Positions 1 through 9,410 of a stretch of DNA of 22,260 nt are shown here, in pieces (the stretch's first letter is position 1; every line of letters starts with the position of its first letter). The notes below the pieces were generated by a model that had not been told where the DNA came from, ran no database searches, and saw only the letters and a program-made list of their open reading frames with translations. Position numbers and translations under genes: made by a program. Source of the DNA: Chara braunii (Eukaryota; Streptophyta; Charophyceae; Charales; Characeae). The stretch lies in contig BFEA01000054.1 of the NCBI GenBank assembly GCA_003427395.1, positions 2,770,572 through 2,792,831 on the forward strand, in the 5' to 3' direction.

Positions 1-328
1 TCGTACCACCTCCTACTTCCTACCTTCTTCCTTAAAACAAATGTGGTCATAATACACGAGATAGACAGATTATGTAAAAAAAAACCCTTCCTACTAAGTA
101 GTAAAAACAACTCTACATATAAAATAAAAATAAAAAATGTACGCTACCATACCAATAAGTGGCAATAACCATAATGAATGCATCCCCCTCCACCCATATC
201 TACCCTACGAAACCCCCTCTATTGTACGAAATGCACAAACCACCTTCTGCATGAGTACTGCCAGGCTACCCCGCACCTCCTATATGCATCCTCGTCGCCT
301 GATTCTCATTCTTATATACCCACTTGCA
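1..328. other. Gene-free pyrimidine-rich leader
   Basis: The plus strand is rich in C and T with short A-rich runs (around 76-84 and 120-137). Open frames across it are short and of low complexity. I see no gene, RNA or repeat boundary until the tandem duplication that starts at 329. Confidence 0.6.
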
Positions 329-557
329 CCTACAGCCCTACAAATACTCTCAGCTGTACATACTGGTGCTTCTGGTTGCACTAGTATTCTATGCTCTCGT
401 TGAATCCTTGCTTGCATTTAAAGCATGTAACGCGTTCTCAGCAACGCAATCCTACGCAACTGTTGTACCAGACACACTCTTGACTAGACAATTCGATCCT
501 AATTGTGCAATTGAAGACACGTCCTCGGTGCTACGTATGGTGACATGTGGCAGCTGA
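324..557 (+). other. Hydrophobic open frame in duplication copy 1
   Basis: I do not recognise a family. The frame opens at a TTG, has no early ATG, and ends at TGA 555-557. It encodes about 77 residues, with a strongly hydrophobic segment (ILVLLVALVFYALV, about residues 13-26) that would suit a membrane span. A polar tail follows, containing CNAFSAT, PDTLLTRQ and a Cys-ending TCGS. The same frame exists in the second copy and ends at the equivalent TGA. The changes between copies include many silent ones and one in-frame codon insertion, which hints at past coding constraint. Without an ATG or a homologue it could equally be an exon piece or chance. Confidence 0.25.
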
Positions 558-845
558 TAACTAGAGGACCCGATGGCTACCATCGCCTACAACTCTACAA
601 ACACTCTCTGCTGCACATACTGGTGCTTCTTGTTGCACTAGTATTTTATGCTCTCGTCGAATCCTTGCTCGCACGCTTCAAAACATGTAACGCGTTCTCA
701 GCAACGCGATCCTATGCAACTGCTGTACCAGACACACTCTTGACCAGACAGTGCGATCCTAATTGTGCAATTGAAGATGCGTCCTCGGTGCTACGTATAG
801 TGACATGTGGCAACTGATCACTAGAGGACCCGATGGCTACCATCG
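329..845. repeat. Two-copy direct tandem duplication (257 and 260 bp)
   Basis: Positions 329-585 repeat as 586-845 with roughly 90 percent identity by eye. The offset is 257 at the left edge and becomes 260 after a 3-base insertion near 671. Both copies end with the same stretch at 561-585 and 821-845 (ctagaggacccgatggctac and following bases). Nothing resembling a third copy follows 845. The copies abut without a spacer, so this is a local segmental duplication rather than a dispersed repeat. Confidence 0.9.
545..817 (+). CDS. Possible small hydrophobic protein, duplication copy 2 (unrecognised)
   Basis: This 90-residue frame starts at an ATG (545) lying inside the first duplication copy and ends at TGA 815-817. 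Residues about 23-43 are a membrane-span-like stretch (HILVLLVALVFYALVESLLA). The tail carries four cysteines, in TCNAF, QCDP, NCAI and TCGN. Against copy 1 I count about ten silent and eleven replacement differences plus one whole-codon insertion, more silent change than expected by chance. No family is recognised and there is no visible promoter. It may be an exon, a relic, or not a gene. Confidence 0.25.
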   Translation: MWQLITRGPDGYHRLQLYKHSLLHILVLLVALVFYALVESLLARFKTCNAFSATRSYATAVPDTLLTRQCDPNCAIEDASSVLRIVTCGN

Positions 846-1302
846 ATGATACGTCGTCCTCTGCACAAGCGCTACGCACTCAAGTATGGTTCTACATACT
901 TTTACCACCTTNTGCCTGCCTAACAAACAAAATACCCATTGTTTCCCTCCTTCCCCAAACCCTTCCACCACTACTAACACACATACTTAACCCAGAGGTT
1001 GTCCCTCTGATGAGCTGCTATGGGTGCTAAGCAGCGAAAAACGCGCGTCAAGGCTTGCACCCCCCCTATGACTGTCTTCAACAGCCATCATTAACCTCAG
1101 CCTAACCTCTAATCTGCTCCCCCCCTAATTGATGTTTGAAAACTAAAATCCTCCAGTTAAGGAGTTGATGTCTAAATATAATTTCCCCTCTTAAAACCAA
1201 TCTGTGTTAAGCCTGCCACTAACTTGTCGCGTGTTTACGATTGGACAGATGCATGGTCTAGTTCCCCATTGTATATGGGATAGCCGTGTTATACACACCC
1301 AA
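846..1302. other. Spacer without recognisable gene
   Basis: Mixed C-rich sequence with one ambiguous base at 912. Short open frames are present but lack any domain or conserved pattern. It leads directly into the CA repeat that heads the satellite. Confidence 0.5.
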
Positions 1303-1338
1303 TACACACACACACACACACACGCACACACACACGCA
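1303..1338. repeat. CA dinucleotide repeat
   Basis: About 18 CA units with two CG interruptions (cacgcaca). It joins the CTCTA satellite with no spacer. A similar CA-rich block joins the satellite again at 1619-1687. Confidence 0.9.
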
Positions 1339-1618
1339 CTCTACTCTACGACACTCTACGACACTTTATGTTACTCTACGACACTCTACTCTACTTTATG
1401 ACACTGTACTCTACTTTACTTCACGACACTCTCAGACCGTTCTATGACACTGTACTCTACGACACTCTGTTGTATGAACTTTACCCTACTCTACGACGCT
1501 CTACTCTATGACACTCTACTCTACGACAATCTACTCTACTCTACCACACGACACTCTACTCTATGGCACTCTACTCTACGACACTTTATTCTACGACCAC
1601 TCTACTCTTGCTCTTCTC

Positions 1619-1687
1619 TACACACACACACGTGGCACGCACACGCACACGCACACGCACACGCACACGAACATGCACACACACACA
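1619..1687. repeat. CA/CGCACA block inside the satellite
   Basis: A run of cacaca and cgcaca units, with one gtggca interruption, embedded in the satellite. It is followed at once by CTCTACTCTACGACA, as is the CA block at 1303-1338. The two junctions look like two copies of one arrangement about 350 bp apart. Confidence 0.85.
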
Positions 1688-2831
1688 CTCTACTCTACGA
1701 CACTCTACTCTACGACACTCTACTCTACTCTACTCTACTCTACTCTACGACACTCTACTCTACGACAGTCTACTCTACTCTACTTCATGACACCCTACTC
1801 TACGGTACTCTACTTTACATACACTACCCTACTTCGCGGCACTCTACTCTACGACACTCTACTCTACAACACTCTACTCTATGTCACTCTACTCTGCAAG
1901 AGTGTACTCTACTCTACCACCCGACACTCTACTCTACGACCACTCTACTCTACGACCACTCTACTCTACAACACTATACCCTACGACATTTTATTCTTAC
2001 TCTTGCCTACTCTACTCTACTCTACTCTACTCTAATTGACTCTACTTTACTCTACTATACTCTACCCACTCTACACTACTCTACTCTACTCTACTCTACA
2101 CTAGTTTACTTTACTCTACTACACTCTACTCTATTCTAAGACACTCTACAACACTCTACGCCACGACACTCTACGACACTCTACTCGTCTACACTCTACT
2201 CTACTCCACGACACTCTACGACACTCTACTCTACTATACTATACTCTCTCTTTACTCTACGACACTCTTCTGTACTCTATGACACTCTACAAAACTTTAC
2301 TCTATGACACTCTACTCTATTCTACTCTCTGACACTCTACTCTACTCTACTCTAATCTAATCTAATCTACTCAACAACACTCTACTCTACTCTACTCTAC
2401 GACACTCTACTATACTCGACGACACTCTACTCTACGACACTCTATTGTACTCTCTAACACTTTATTTTACTCTATGACACTGTAGGACACTTTACTTTAT
2501 TCGACGACGCTATACTCTACTCTACTCTAGACATTCTACTCTACTTTACGGCACTCTAGGACACTTTATTCTACTCTACAACACTGTACTCTACTCCACT
2601 TTACGACACTCTACTTTACTCGACGTCACTCTACGACACTCTACTTCACTCTACGACACTCTATAACACTCTACTCTACTCTACTCTACTCTACGACACT
2701 CTACGACACTCTACGACACTCTACTCGACTCTACTCTACTCTACTCCACTTTACTCTACTCTACTCTACTCTACTCTACTCTACTCTACTCTACTCTACT
2801 CTACTCTACTCTACTCTACTCTACTTTACTG

Positions 2832-2921
2832 NNNNNNNNNNNNNNNNNNNNNNNNNNNNNNNNNNNNNNNNNNNNNNNNNNNNNNNNNNNNNNNNNNNNN
2901 NNNNNNNNNNNNNNNNNNNNN
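2832..2921. other. Assembly gap (90 N)
   Basis: Ninety undetermined bases lie inside the purest part of the CTCTA satellite, with pentamer units on both sides. The true array length is therefore unknown. Confidence 1.
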
Positions 2922-4373
2922 ACTCTACTGTACTATGTGATACTCTTCTCTACTCTACTTTGTGACACTCTACTTTACTCTACTCTACTCTACTCTACTC
3001 TACTCTACTTTACTCTCTACTCTACTTTGTGACACTCTACTTTACTCTACTCTACTCTACTCTACTCTACTCTACTCTACTTTACTCTACTCTACTCTAC
3101 TCTACTCTACTCTACTCTACTCTACTCTACTCTACTCTACTCTACTCCACTTTACTTTACTCTACTCTACTCTACTCTATTTTACTCTACTCTACTCTAC
3201 TCTACTCTACTCTACTCTACTCTACTCAACTTTGTTTTACTCTGCGATACTCTACTCTACGCTACTCTACTCTACTCTACTTTACTCTACTCCACTTTAG
3301 TCTACTCTACTCTACTCTGCTCTACTCTACTCTACTCTACTCTACTCTACTCTACTCAACTTTACTCTACTCTGTGATACTCTACGACTACTCTACGATA
3401 CGATACGATACGATACAACACTACTCTACTTTACCCTATGACCCTTTACTTCACTCGACTTTCTGACATTTTTTTGTACTCTATGACACTCTATGACACT
3501 CTACGACACTCTACAAAAATTTACTCTACTCTACAACACTCTACGACACTTTATTATACTCTACAACACTCTACTCTACGTCATTGTACTCTACTCTACT
3601 TTATGACACTCCACGCTACTCTACAACACTCTATGACACTCTTCTCCACTCTACGACATTGTACACTACTCCACTCTACGACACTTTACTCTACTCTACG
3701 ACACTTTACAAAATTCTACTTTACGACACTCTATGACACAGTGACTCTACTTTACTCTACTGTAATCTATGACACTATACTTTACTCTGCAATACTCTAC
3801 TCTACTCTATGACACTCTACTTTTCTATACTTTATTTCACTCTACTTCGTGATACTCTACTTTACTCTACTCTACGATACTTTATTCTAGTCTACGACAC
3901 TTTTACTCTCCTCTACGACAATTTACTGTAATCTACTCGACAACACTTTATTCCACTCTATGACGCTCTACTGTACTTTACTCTACTCTACTATACTCTA
4001 CGATTATCTACTCTACGATACTCTACTCTACAATACTCTACTCTATGATACTCTACTCTACGACACTCAACGACACTCAACGACACTCTACTCTATTCTA
4101 CGACACTCTACAACACTTTATGACTCTCTACTCTACTCTACGACACTACGATACTCTACGACACTCTATCACACAATTTATACTTTACTTTACTCTACTC
4201 TATGACACTCTACTCTACTCTACGACACTTTACAATACTTCACTCTCCTTCACTACATTGTACTATACTACACTCTACTCTACTCTACTCCAGTCTACAT
4301 TACGACACTTTACTCTACGACACTCTACTCTACTCTACTCTACTCTACGACACTCTACGACACTCTACTCTGC

Positions 4374-4530
4374 TTTTTGACACTTTACTCTACTCTATTT
4401 TTTGAAACTCTACTCTACTCTACTTTTTGACACTCTACTCTACTCTACTTTTTTTAACTCTACTCTACTCTACTTTTTGACACTCTACTCTAGTCTATTT
4501 TTTGACACGCTACTCTACTCTACTTTTTGA
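4374..4530. repeat. 25-bp higher-order repeat at the satellite end
   Basis: A T-run followed by GACACTCTACTCTACTCTAC recurs with T-runs starting near 4374, 4398, 4424, 4449, 4474, 4498 and 4524. The spacing is 24-26 bases, which is five pentamers. This is a secondary, five-unit periodicity not seen elsewhere in the array. Confidence 0.85.
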
Positions 4531-4785
4531 CACTTGACTCTACTTTACTCTACTCTCCTGTACTTTACTCTACTCTACTCTACTCTACTTTATGACACTT
4601 TTTACAACACTACTCTGCAACCTTCTACTCTACTCTACTCTACTCCACTCCACTCTACTCTACTCTACTATACTCCTCTATGACACTTTACTCTACTCTA
4701 CTCTATGACACTCTACTTTACTCTACAACACTCTATGACACTCTACGACACTCTACAACACTCGCCTCTACTCTACAGTACTTTC

Positions 4786-5246
4786 TTTACTGTTTCGGTA
4801 GTTTTGGTTGTGGTTGTAGCCCACACCGCCTGCACCGTGGATGCTAAGCTATTTGTCAATTAAACTCAGACTGTGTAACCAGTTTTAGGCTATTCTTTAT
4901 TACCCTGCGATTCGTTTTAGTTCTTTTTAAGTCTGTCTCAGTTTATGCGAGTAGTCCGTGTTAGGTTGCCTACAACATTTTTTATATTTTTGGGCATGGC
5001 CCGTATCATCCGTATCGTGGGCGCTTAGCTAGTATGTATTATACATACAAATATATATACATACATAGACGAATACGTCCTCGAACAGAAACCATCTACT
5101 GAAGACCGATCAAATAAACATTAACAGAACGACTGCCATATATGCAGCACAAACGAAAAACAAGTGACTGTCATATCATCTGTGGATGCACTGACAAGAC
5201 GACCGACCGAGGGACAATGTCGGTAGACGCAGGAGCAAAGGCGATA
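4786..5246. other. Spacer with a short diverged repeat pair
   Basis: No gene seen. A 33-base motif at 4819-4851 recurs at 4999-5031, exactly 180 bases later, with ten differences of which nine are transitions. Positions 5036-5070 are a TATA/CATA-rich simple stretch. The spacer ends at the stop of the minus-strand Myb/SANT-like pseudogene. Confidence 0.55.
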
Positions 5247-5769
5247 TCAGGATTTATCCCTAATGGCTTTGACGATCTCCAGCTGTGCAGTGCACATCAT
5301 CATGTTCGCCTCACCGGACGCCTTGTAGGGCCGCTGTTGGGCATCAACCTCACGCTCGAGTAGATCGCACTACCACTCTATAATGGAACACTGTCGTTTG
5401 TTGGCCCCCTCGACGGTGTCAGCCATCAATGCGTCGTGTTTCTCCATAACTTAAGCGATGGCGTCGAATGTCTGTTGCCGCATGTTCTTCCTCTTGCAGC
5501 TCCCTCCTGTGCTGCTTGCACTGAAATGGACTCCCGCGTCGAGCCTCCGTCATCGTCGTTCCCATCACCCCCATCACCCCCGGCGGCAAATTCTCCAACA
5601 ACGAAGGGGGAACGTGGCATTTGCAGACATTGTCCGGGTAGATGGTCTTGTTGCCCTTCGACATGGTGTCGATTTTATCGTATATGAGCTCGTCCATTCT
5701 GAAGTTGAAGCCTTCTTCCGTTCTCAACGCAGGTGTGAGGTTGAGGAAGTTCTTCCCCCCAGAGGCATT
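5247..5769 (-). pseudogene. C-terminal fragment of the Myb/SANT-like gene
   Basis: Three frames are needed. The first (down to about 5617) carries GGKNFLNLTPALRTEEGFNF, DELIYDKIDTMSKGNKTIYP and DN. The second (about 5617 to 5505) carries GGDGGDGNDDDGGSTRES. The third (about 5505 to 5247) carries CKRKNMRQQTFDAIA, MEKHDALMADTVEGANKRQC, LEREVDAQ and MCTAQLEIVKAIRDKS, then TGA. The third frame has stops at 5451-5453 and 5370-5372. The tail is amphipathic and charged, fitting a dimerisation helix. A 268-codon frame on the opposite strand across this region has no recognisable domain and is taken as a shadow. Confidence 0.65.
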
Positions 5770-5772
5770 CTA

Positions 5773-6192
5773 ATACCGTTGCACTTTCCTGTACTGTTGG
5801 AAGAGGTTGTCCCACTTCTTGTCGATATCGTCAACCGTCCTACTCACCCTCACCTCCAGCAAACGCTTTTGCATGTCCTGCAGCCTCTGTTCCATGTTGC
5901 ACATCCGTTTGTAGTTGTGCGGCATGCCCTCGAAATAAGCTTGTTGATCCCTCTTCGCCCGAGAAAGCTTGAGCATCTCCTCAACACTCTCGGATGGATG
6001 TTTCCCACCCTTCTCCCCTGTCGAACCCTTCGACCGGCGCCCACCACGGAAAACAACCTTCTCTTGACACAGGCCTCCACCCCTTCGTCTACCACGCACA
6101 TGCACGGGTCGAATCTCAATGTCCTTCGCGTTTTCCGCTTCCTCTTCACAAAGAACATCTGGAGATTCGTAATCGCTCGCCCGTTGCGGGTC
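5773..6192 (-). pseudogene. SANT-like domain fragment of the Myb/SANT-like gene
   Basis: The frame is open for 140 codons between a TAA (6193-6195) and a TAG (5770-5772), with no ATG at its head, so it is an internal piece. It starts acidic (ESPDVLCEEEAENAKDIE), passes a basic RGRRRGG region, then the helical domain: SVEEMLKLSRAKRDQQAYF, MEQRLQDMQKRLLEVRV, and DDIDKKWDNLFQQYRKVQRY. Of the tryptophans expected in a Myb/SANT-like fold only the KKWDN one remains. After the TAG the same frame resumes with NASGGKNF and TEEGFNFRMDE, so the stop is a nonsense change in a once-continuous domain, plausibly from a CAG or TGG codon. Confidence 0.7.
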
Positions 6193-6519
6193 TTACGCAT
6201 TTGTTTCTTCACTCGCCACACGCATCCTCGACACCCATTCATTATGTTTTCCACGCTCATTTGACGCATCTTTCACCAACATGACTCCCACACTTGCCTG
6301 CCACCTTCCTTCAATCCGCCAGCATTTGTGTTCGCCACGATTCGGCCATCCTTTGGCGTGGCATAGTCAAAGGCGATGTTGAACTTCAAGGGGGGGGTTA
6401 ACGTCGTCCCCACCATGTCAGTGGATGATTCCACACCTTAACAAAATGAAGGTGGCGGCCAACACCAATCAGGGATGGCACCTTGCTGACAAGACCTTCC
6501 ACCATGCACAACCGATCTG

Positions 6520-7044
6520 TCAACGCTCACACCAAACAGTGTGTGTAGCTGTTGCAGCACTCCCGCTCGACAAGCCAAAATCCAAGTCCACAATCTTTTT
6601 ATCGCCTCCACCGATACCGTCCTCTAGCAGAGCAGAAAACGAATGATGACTTGTCACCGCCTCCCATTGTCTACAATGGTTCCCCATCCAGTTCTGTGTT
6701 GATCCGCTTCCCGGAGGTAAAGCACGAGACAGGTCATCCACCCATTCCTTTTCGGGATCCGGCGGTAACGATTGCTCGTGAGGTGGGCGATGACTGTACA
6801 AAGTCGGGTCATATGCACATGCACGACGCGCCCCGGCTGCCAGTTCTGCAGTGGAGTAGTCAATGATGTGCGTCGGTTGTCTGCTAGAGGTTTCACGCTT
6901 GTCCATCGTCGTCTTCCTCACCGTTCGTCGTTTTCGTGTGCTGCGAGGACCCCGCACAACGACCCACACGTGGAACATCACGACAACGAGCAGGAAAAGA
7001 GTGGTTAGCAGTAGGAGCGGGAACCGTCGGAGGACGACTGCCAT
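6520..7044 (-). pseudogene. N-terminal fragment of the Myb/SANT-like gene
   Basis: From ATG 7044 this frame runs 174 codons to a TGA at the 6520 end. Residues about 8-30 are very hydrophobic (FPLLLLTTLFLLVVV onward) and are followed by a basic RSTRKRR patch, which would read as a signal anchor. However, the segment before the internal Met at 6906 may be non-coding, since the recognisable soluble motifs (IIDYSTAELAAGA, EKEWVDDLSRALPPGSGST, GGGDKKIVDLDFGLSSG) all follow it. After the stop, same-strand peptide continues (QIGCAWWKVLS), so the stop looks like a break in a longer protein. Confidence 0.55.
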
Positions 7045-7152
7045 GAATCGTAGCACGTGAGGCGTATACCAAACAAAGATTGCATCCCGGCGGATGACAA
7101 TAGACGTCAACACATGCTACACGGATGACGGCAATCAGTCGACTGTGCTTCA

Positions 7153-7542
7153 ATGTCACTTGTACGAAAATTTAAAAATTCGACCGTTGGACACCACGAC
7201 CGGCAACACGCGCATGTAAAACCACACTCCGTGAAGCGCCTTTCGGTTAAAGAACCACCCCCACACATTTTCGCACCAACGGTAACGGTGGAAGTTTGGC
7301 GGCCCGTCAGGTATCAGTGGCCGGGGATGTTCGCCCAATGGACCACGGAGGACATGTTCACCAATATGGACTCCAATTTTACCTGTGAGCGCTCGCTCTA
7401 CAACACTCCGTCAATCTCGGTACCTTTAACCCAAGAAACCTCGGGAGGACCCCTTGAATCCAACGGCATTTCGCCTGGGGATTTTAAGGAACCCAAAGAA
7501 TCTCTAAGGAGTATTTTCATATTCGTTCAAGGGATTTGGTGA
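7153..7542 (+). CDS. Unrecognised 129-residue open frame
   Basis: The frame opens at an ATG and ends at a TGA with no interruptions in mixed-composition DNA, so it is longer than expected by chance for this stretch. The product is polar with scattered aromatics (VEVWRPVRYQWPGMFAQW, about residues 46-63) and no recognisable domain, signal or membrane span. The opposite strand also has an aromatic-rich 60-codon frame (7156-7338, ENVWGWFFNRKALHG) that may be upstream decay of the Myb/SANT-like gene. The coding strand is therefore uncertain. Confidence 0.2.
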   Translation: MSLVRKFKNSTVGHHDRQHAHVKPHSVKRLSVKEPPPHIFAPTVTVEVWRPVRYQWPGMFAQWTTEDMFTNMDSNFTCERSLYNTPSISVPLTQETSGGPLESNGISPGDFKEPKESLRSIFIFVQGIW

Positions 7543-9175
7543 ATTAGGATGAGGTGTAACGACGCTGATTTCCTAAAAGCTGGATTTCCAAGGAGGGTCT
7601 AACGAGGCCACAAGTAGTTAACCCGATATGACCAGGTCCTAGCTCAAAGCCTTCACGCCAGACCCAAACCCTTTTATGTCCTCTTAATCCACATGAAAAG
7701 AGTCGCCTCCGGTGTCACAATATTGGCAGAACCAGACTCAAACCCCTTCCTGTCCCCTTTGTCCATATGAAATAGTCGCTTTCTCTGTCAGTACGTACGG
7801 TCCTTCTCACTCCACAAAGCATTCTTGCACCAAATGCGCACAACCTTTGACGGGTGGGAACAATCCTACCAAACACGCATGCGTTCTGTTCCACAAACTC
7901 TTGTAGGGTTAGTGACTCTCCAGGTGATCATTCCTATGAATCAGGTATGCACCCTGGTCCACAAAGTTGATACAAATCGTGGCAAGCTTTTACTTCGGCT
8001 CACCAATCCATTAAACCAGGTAGTACGCACCATGATCCAAAAGCCATCAAGGGCTTGACCCATTTTACCACCACTTTTTTTTTTTAATTCCTATTTTGAC
8101 TTGTCACGCTGTCTGCAGGATTAAACATCAGTTGACTTCCTATTTTGTTCTCATATTTGTGGGGTGCTTCGTGTCCCGTATCCCATTTTGTTCCATTATG
8201 TTTGGTTTTATAGAACAGTGTGGGTCCAATCCCTTTTTAAAAGAAAAGACTGGTGTCAGGGTGTTTCAACAACTTGTAATAATATATATCCAACATTTTT
8301 TAATTATAATTCTCATTTGATATTTTGCTTAGTTGTGTGGAATTCCTTTTTTGTCTTTTCTTTTTTTCAACTTTTTGGTGCGAATAAGCAGTGCACTTTT
8401 TCATGCTTGTGTACCGAAAAAGAAGAGAAAAATCATAAATGTCATACCTCCTGTTATGTTAATCTATGTGGAAACATGCATCTGAATCATAACTCTAAAA
8501 ATGGAATGGAGTAAAAATTGAAGATTGAATCCCCGTCGAAAGTAAATGTTGCCTTCATCGGACAGAATGTGTCGAAAATTAACTAGAATTAAAATCGGAT
8601 TTTTTTTTTTAAACGGAAGATTTTGATGTCCGCATATGAATAGTCATTTGCATTTTGAATTACAATTTTTTTTAACAAGAATTCAAATCAAATTCGAAGT
8701 AAAATATTGAAGATCGAAATTTGCAACAAAAGAACTTCAATTTTTAATTTATACATTGATAATATGAAAATTTGAACTACTTCGAAATTTGGCATGAAAG
8801 GTTGCTGAATGATTTCTAAGTCAAGTTATCTTGGTGTAGAGCAGATGAATATATATGAAATTGTTACTTAAATTAACTAAACATTAATTAATAAATCAAT
8901 TTACTTTTTCAAAAGTTTTTTAAACTTTTTTCCTAGATCAAAGAATGCTAGATGATTTTTACTTGCAAAAAAAATGTAGTCCAGCTACAACAGAATGAGG
9001 CAAATGAGTTCATAATTTATTAAAGAAACGATGTTAACTTTTTTATTGGTCCCCAAAGAGAGTGCTTTTGTTTTTTTTTTCGAATGTCAGAGACTTGATG
9101 TATGCCTTTTTTTCCCTTGAGGCCCGATCATCATTCATATAATAATACAGCAGCAGCGTAAACTTCCTCTGTTTA
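7543..9175. other. AT-rich intergenic region
   Basis: Increasingly AT-rich, with T-runs near 8074, 8600 and 9072. Apart from the decayed tandem repeat at 7655-8050 I see no gene. Open frames such as 8164-8514 are rich in Phe, Asn and Lys, as AT-rich noise would be. Confidence 0.6.
7655..8050. repeat. Decayed tandem repeat, period about 68-75 bp
   Basis: Positions 7658-7709 resemble 7732-7783 (ccagac-caaaccc, then ctgtcc, tccaYatgaaa, agtcgc). Positions 7865, 7932 and 8007 start three related units of the form tccta..aa.ca..tatgc..tg.tccacaaa. Shared TCCACAAA-like cores lie near 7811, 7890, 7959 and 8035. Identity is low, so the unit edges are approximate. Confidence 0.5.
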
Positions 9176-9199
9176 TTGTTTTTTTTTCTTTTTTTTTCT
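9176..9199. repeat. Poly-T tract
   Basis: About 20 T with one C interruption on the plus strand. It could be the tail of a minus-strand retrocopy, but the sequence to its right (9200-9360) has no recognisable gene, so it is only a homopolymer here. Confidence 0.6.
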
Positions 9200-9410
9200 A
9201 ATTTCCTTTTTGAAAGCAATCTGCAAACAGTGAGGCAGGTAATCCCTCAACATCTCAACCCGGATTCGACTAGGGTCGTTACCCAGATTTGGTCTGTGCT
9301 GGAAACCGGGTCTAACATCTCATTGACAGCAACTTCAAAAACTTCAGAACTGGACTAAAAAGCATTAAAAAGGAATCTCTAGGGAGATAAGACCTTAGGC
9401 CTATCGTCCT

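Larger units (their letters stand above)
1337..4785. repeat. CTCTA / CGACACTCTA satellite array
   Basis: About 3.45 kb built almost wholly from the pentamer CTCTA and the decamer CGACACTCTA, which is two pentamers, with common variants TGACA, CAACA and CTTTA. Purest CTCTA runs lie on both sides of the assembly gap (about 2740-2825 and 3040-3370). The margins are richer in the decamer and in mutated units, as expected for a tandem array homogenised at its centre. The plus strand has few stop codons because CTCTA units contain none in any frame, so long open frames of the LLYST type appear. These are compositional, not genes. The minus strand reads TAGAG, which is full of stops. Confidence 0.95.
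5247..7044 (-). pseudogene. Broken Myb/SANT-like (trihelix-type) DNA-binding protein gene
   Basis: Reading the minus strand, one gene can be followed across several frames. It has an N-terminal part with the motifs DYSTAELAAGA, LPPDPEKEWVDDLSRALPPG and DGIGGGDKKIVDLDFGLSSG, a basic linker (RGRRRGG), a SANT-like helical domain ending KKWDNLFQQYRKV, then TEEGFNFRMDELIYDKID and TIYPDN, and a Gly/Asp-rich stretch. A helical tail closes it (MEKHDALMADTV, LEREVDAQ, EIVKAIRDKS) with a stop at 5247-5249. In-frame stops lie at 6193-6195, 5770-5772, 5451-5453 and 5370-5372. The frame changes near 5617 and near 5505, and also upstream of 6280. ATG 7044 is the first start; ATG 6906 is an alternative. Such domains occur in plant trihelix factors and in PIF/Harbinger ORF1 proteins, but I see no transposase here. 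Some gaps could be introns, though four stops favour decay. Confidence 0.75.

Noticed and set aside
329-845. CRISPR array or other prokaryotic repeat system
   Set aside because: Only two long adjacent copies with no spacers. All other repeats in the window are tandem without unique spacers, and the context is eukaryotic.
1444-4405. Long plus-strand open frames of LLYST/YSTLR type in the satellite, up to 231 codons
   Set aside because: The CTCTA unit contains no stop in any plus-strand frame, so openness is compositional. Starts and ends follow random TATGACA variants and there is no domain.
5036-5070. TATA-rich stretch as a promoter
   Set aside because: It is a simple TATA/CATA repeat, and no credible gene starts downstream on either strand.
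5458-6264. 268-codon plus-strand open frame
   Set aside because: It lies antisense to the Myb/SANT-like relic, whose minus-strand peptide is recognisable, and the plus-strand product has no domain. It is a shadow frame, although longer than any sense fragment.
8164-8514. 116-codon open frame in AT-rich DNA
   Set aside because: Phe/Asn/Lys-rich composition and no motif; consistent with AT-rich noise.
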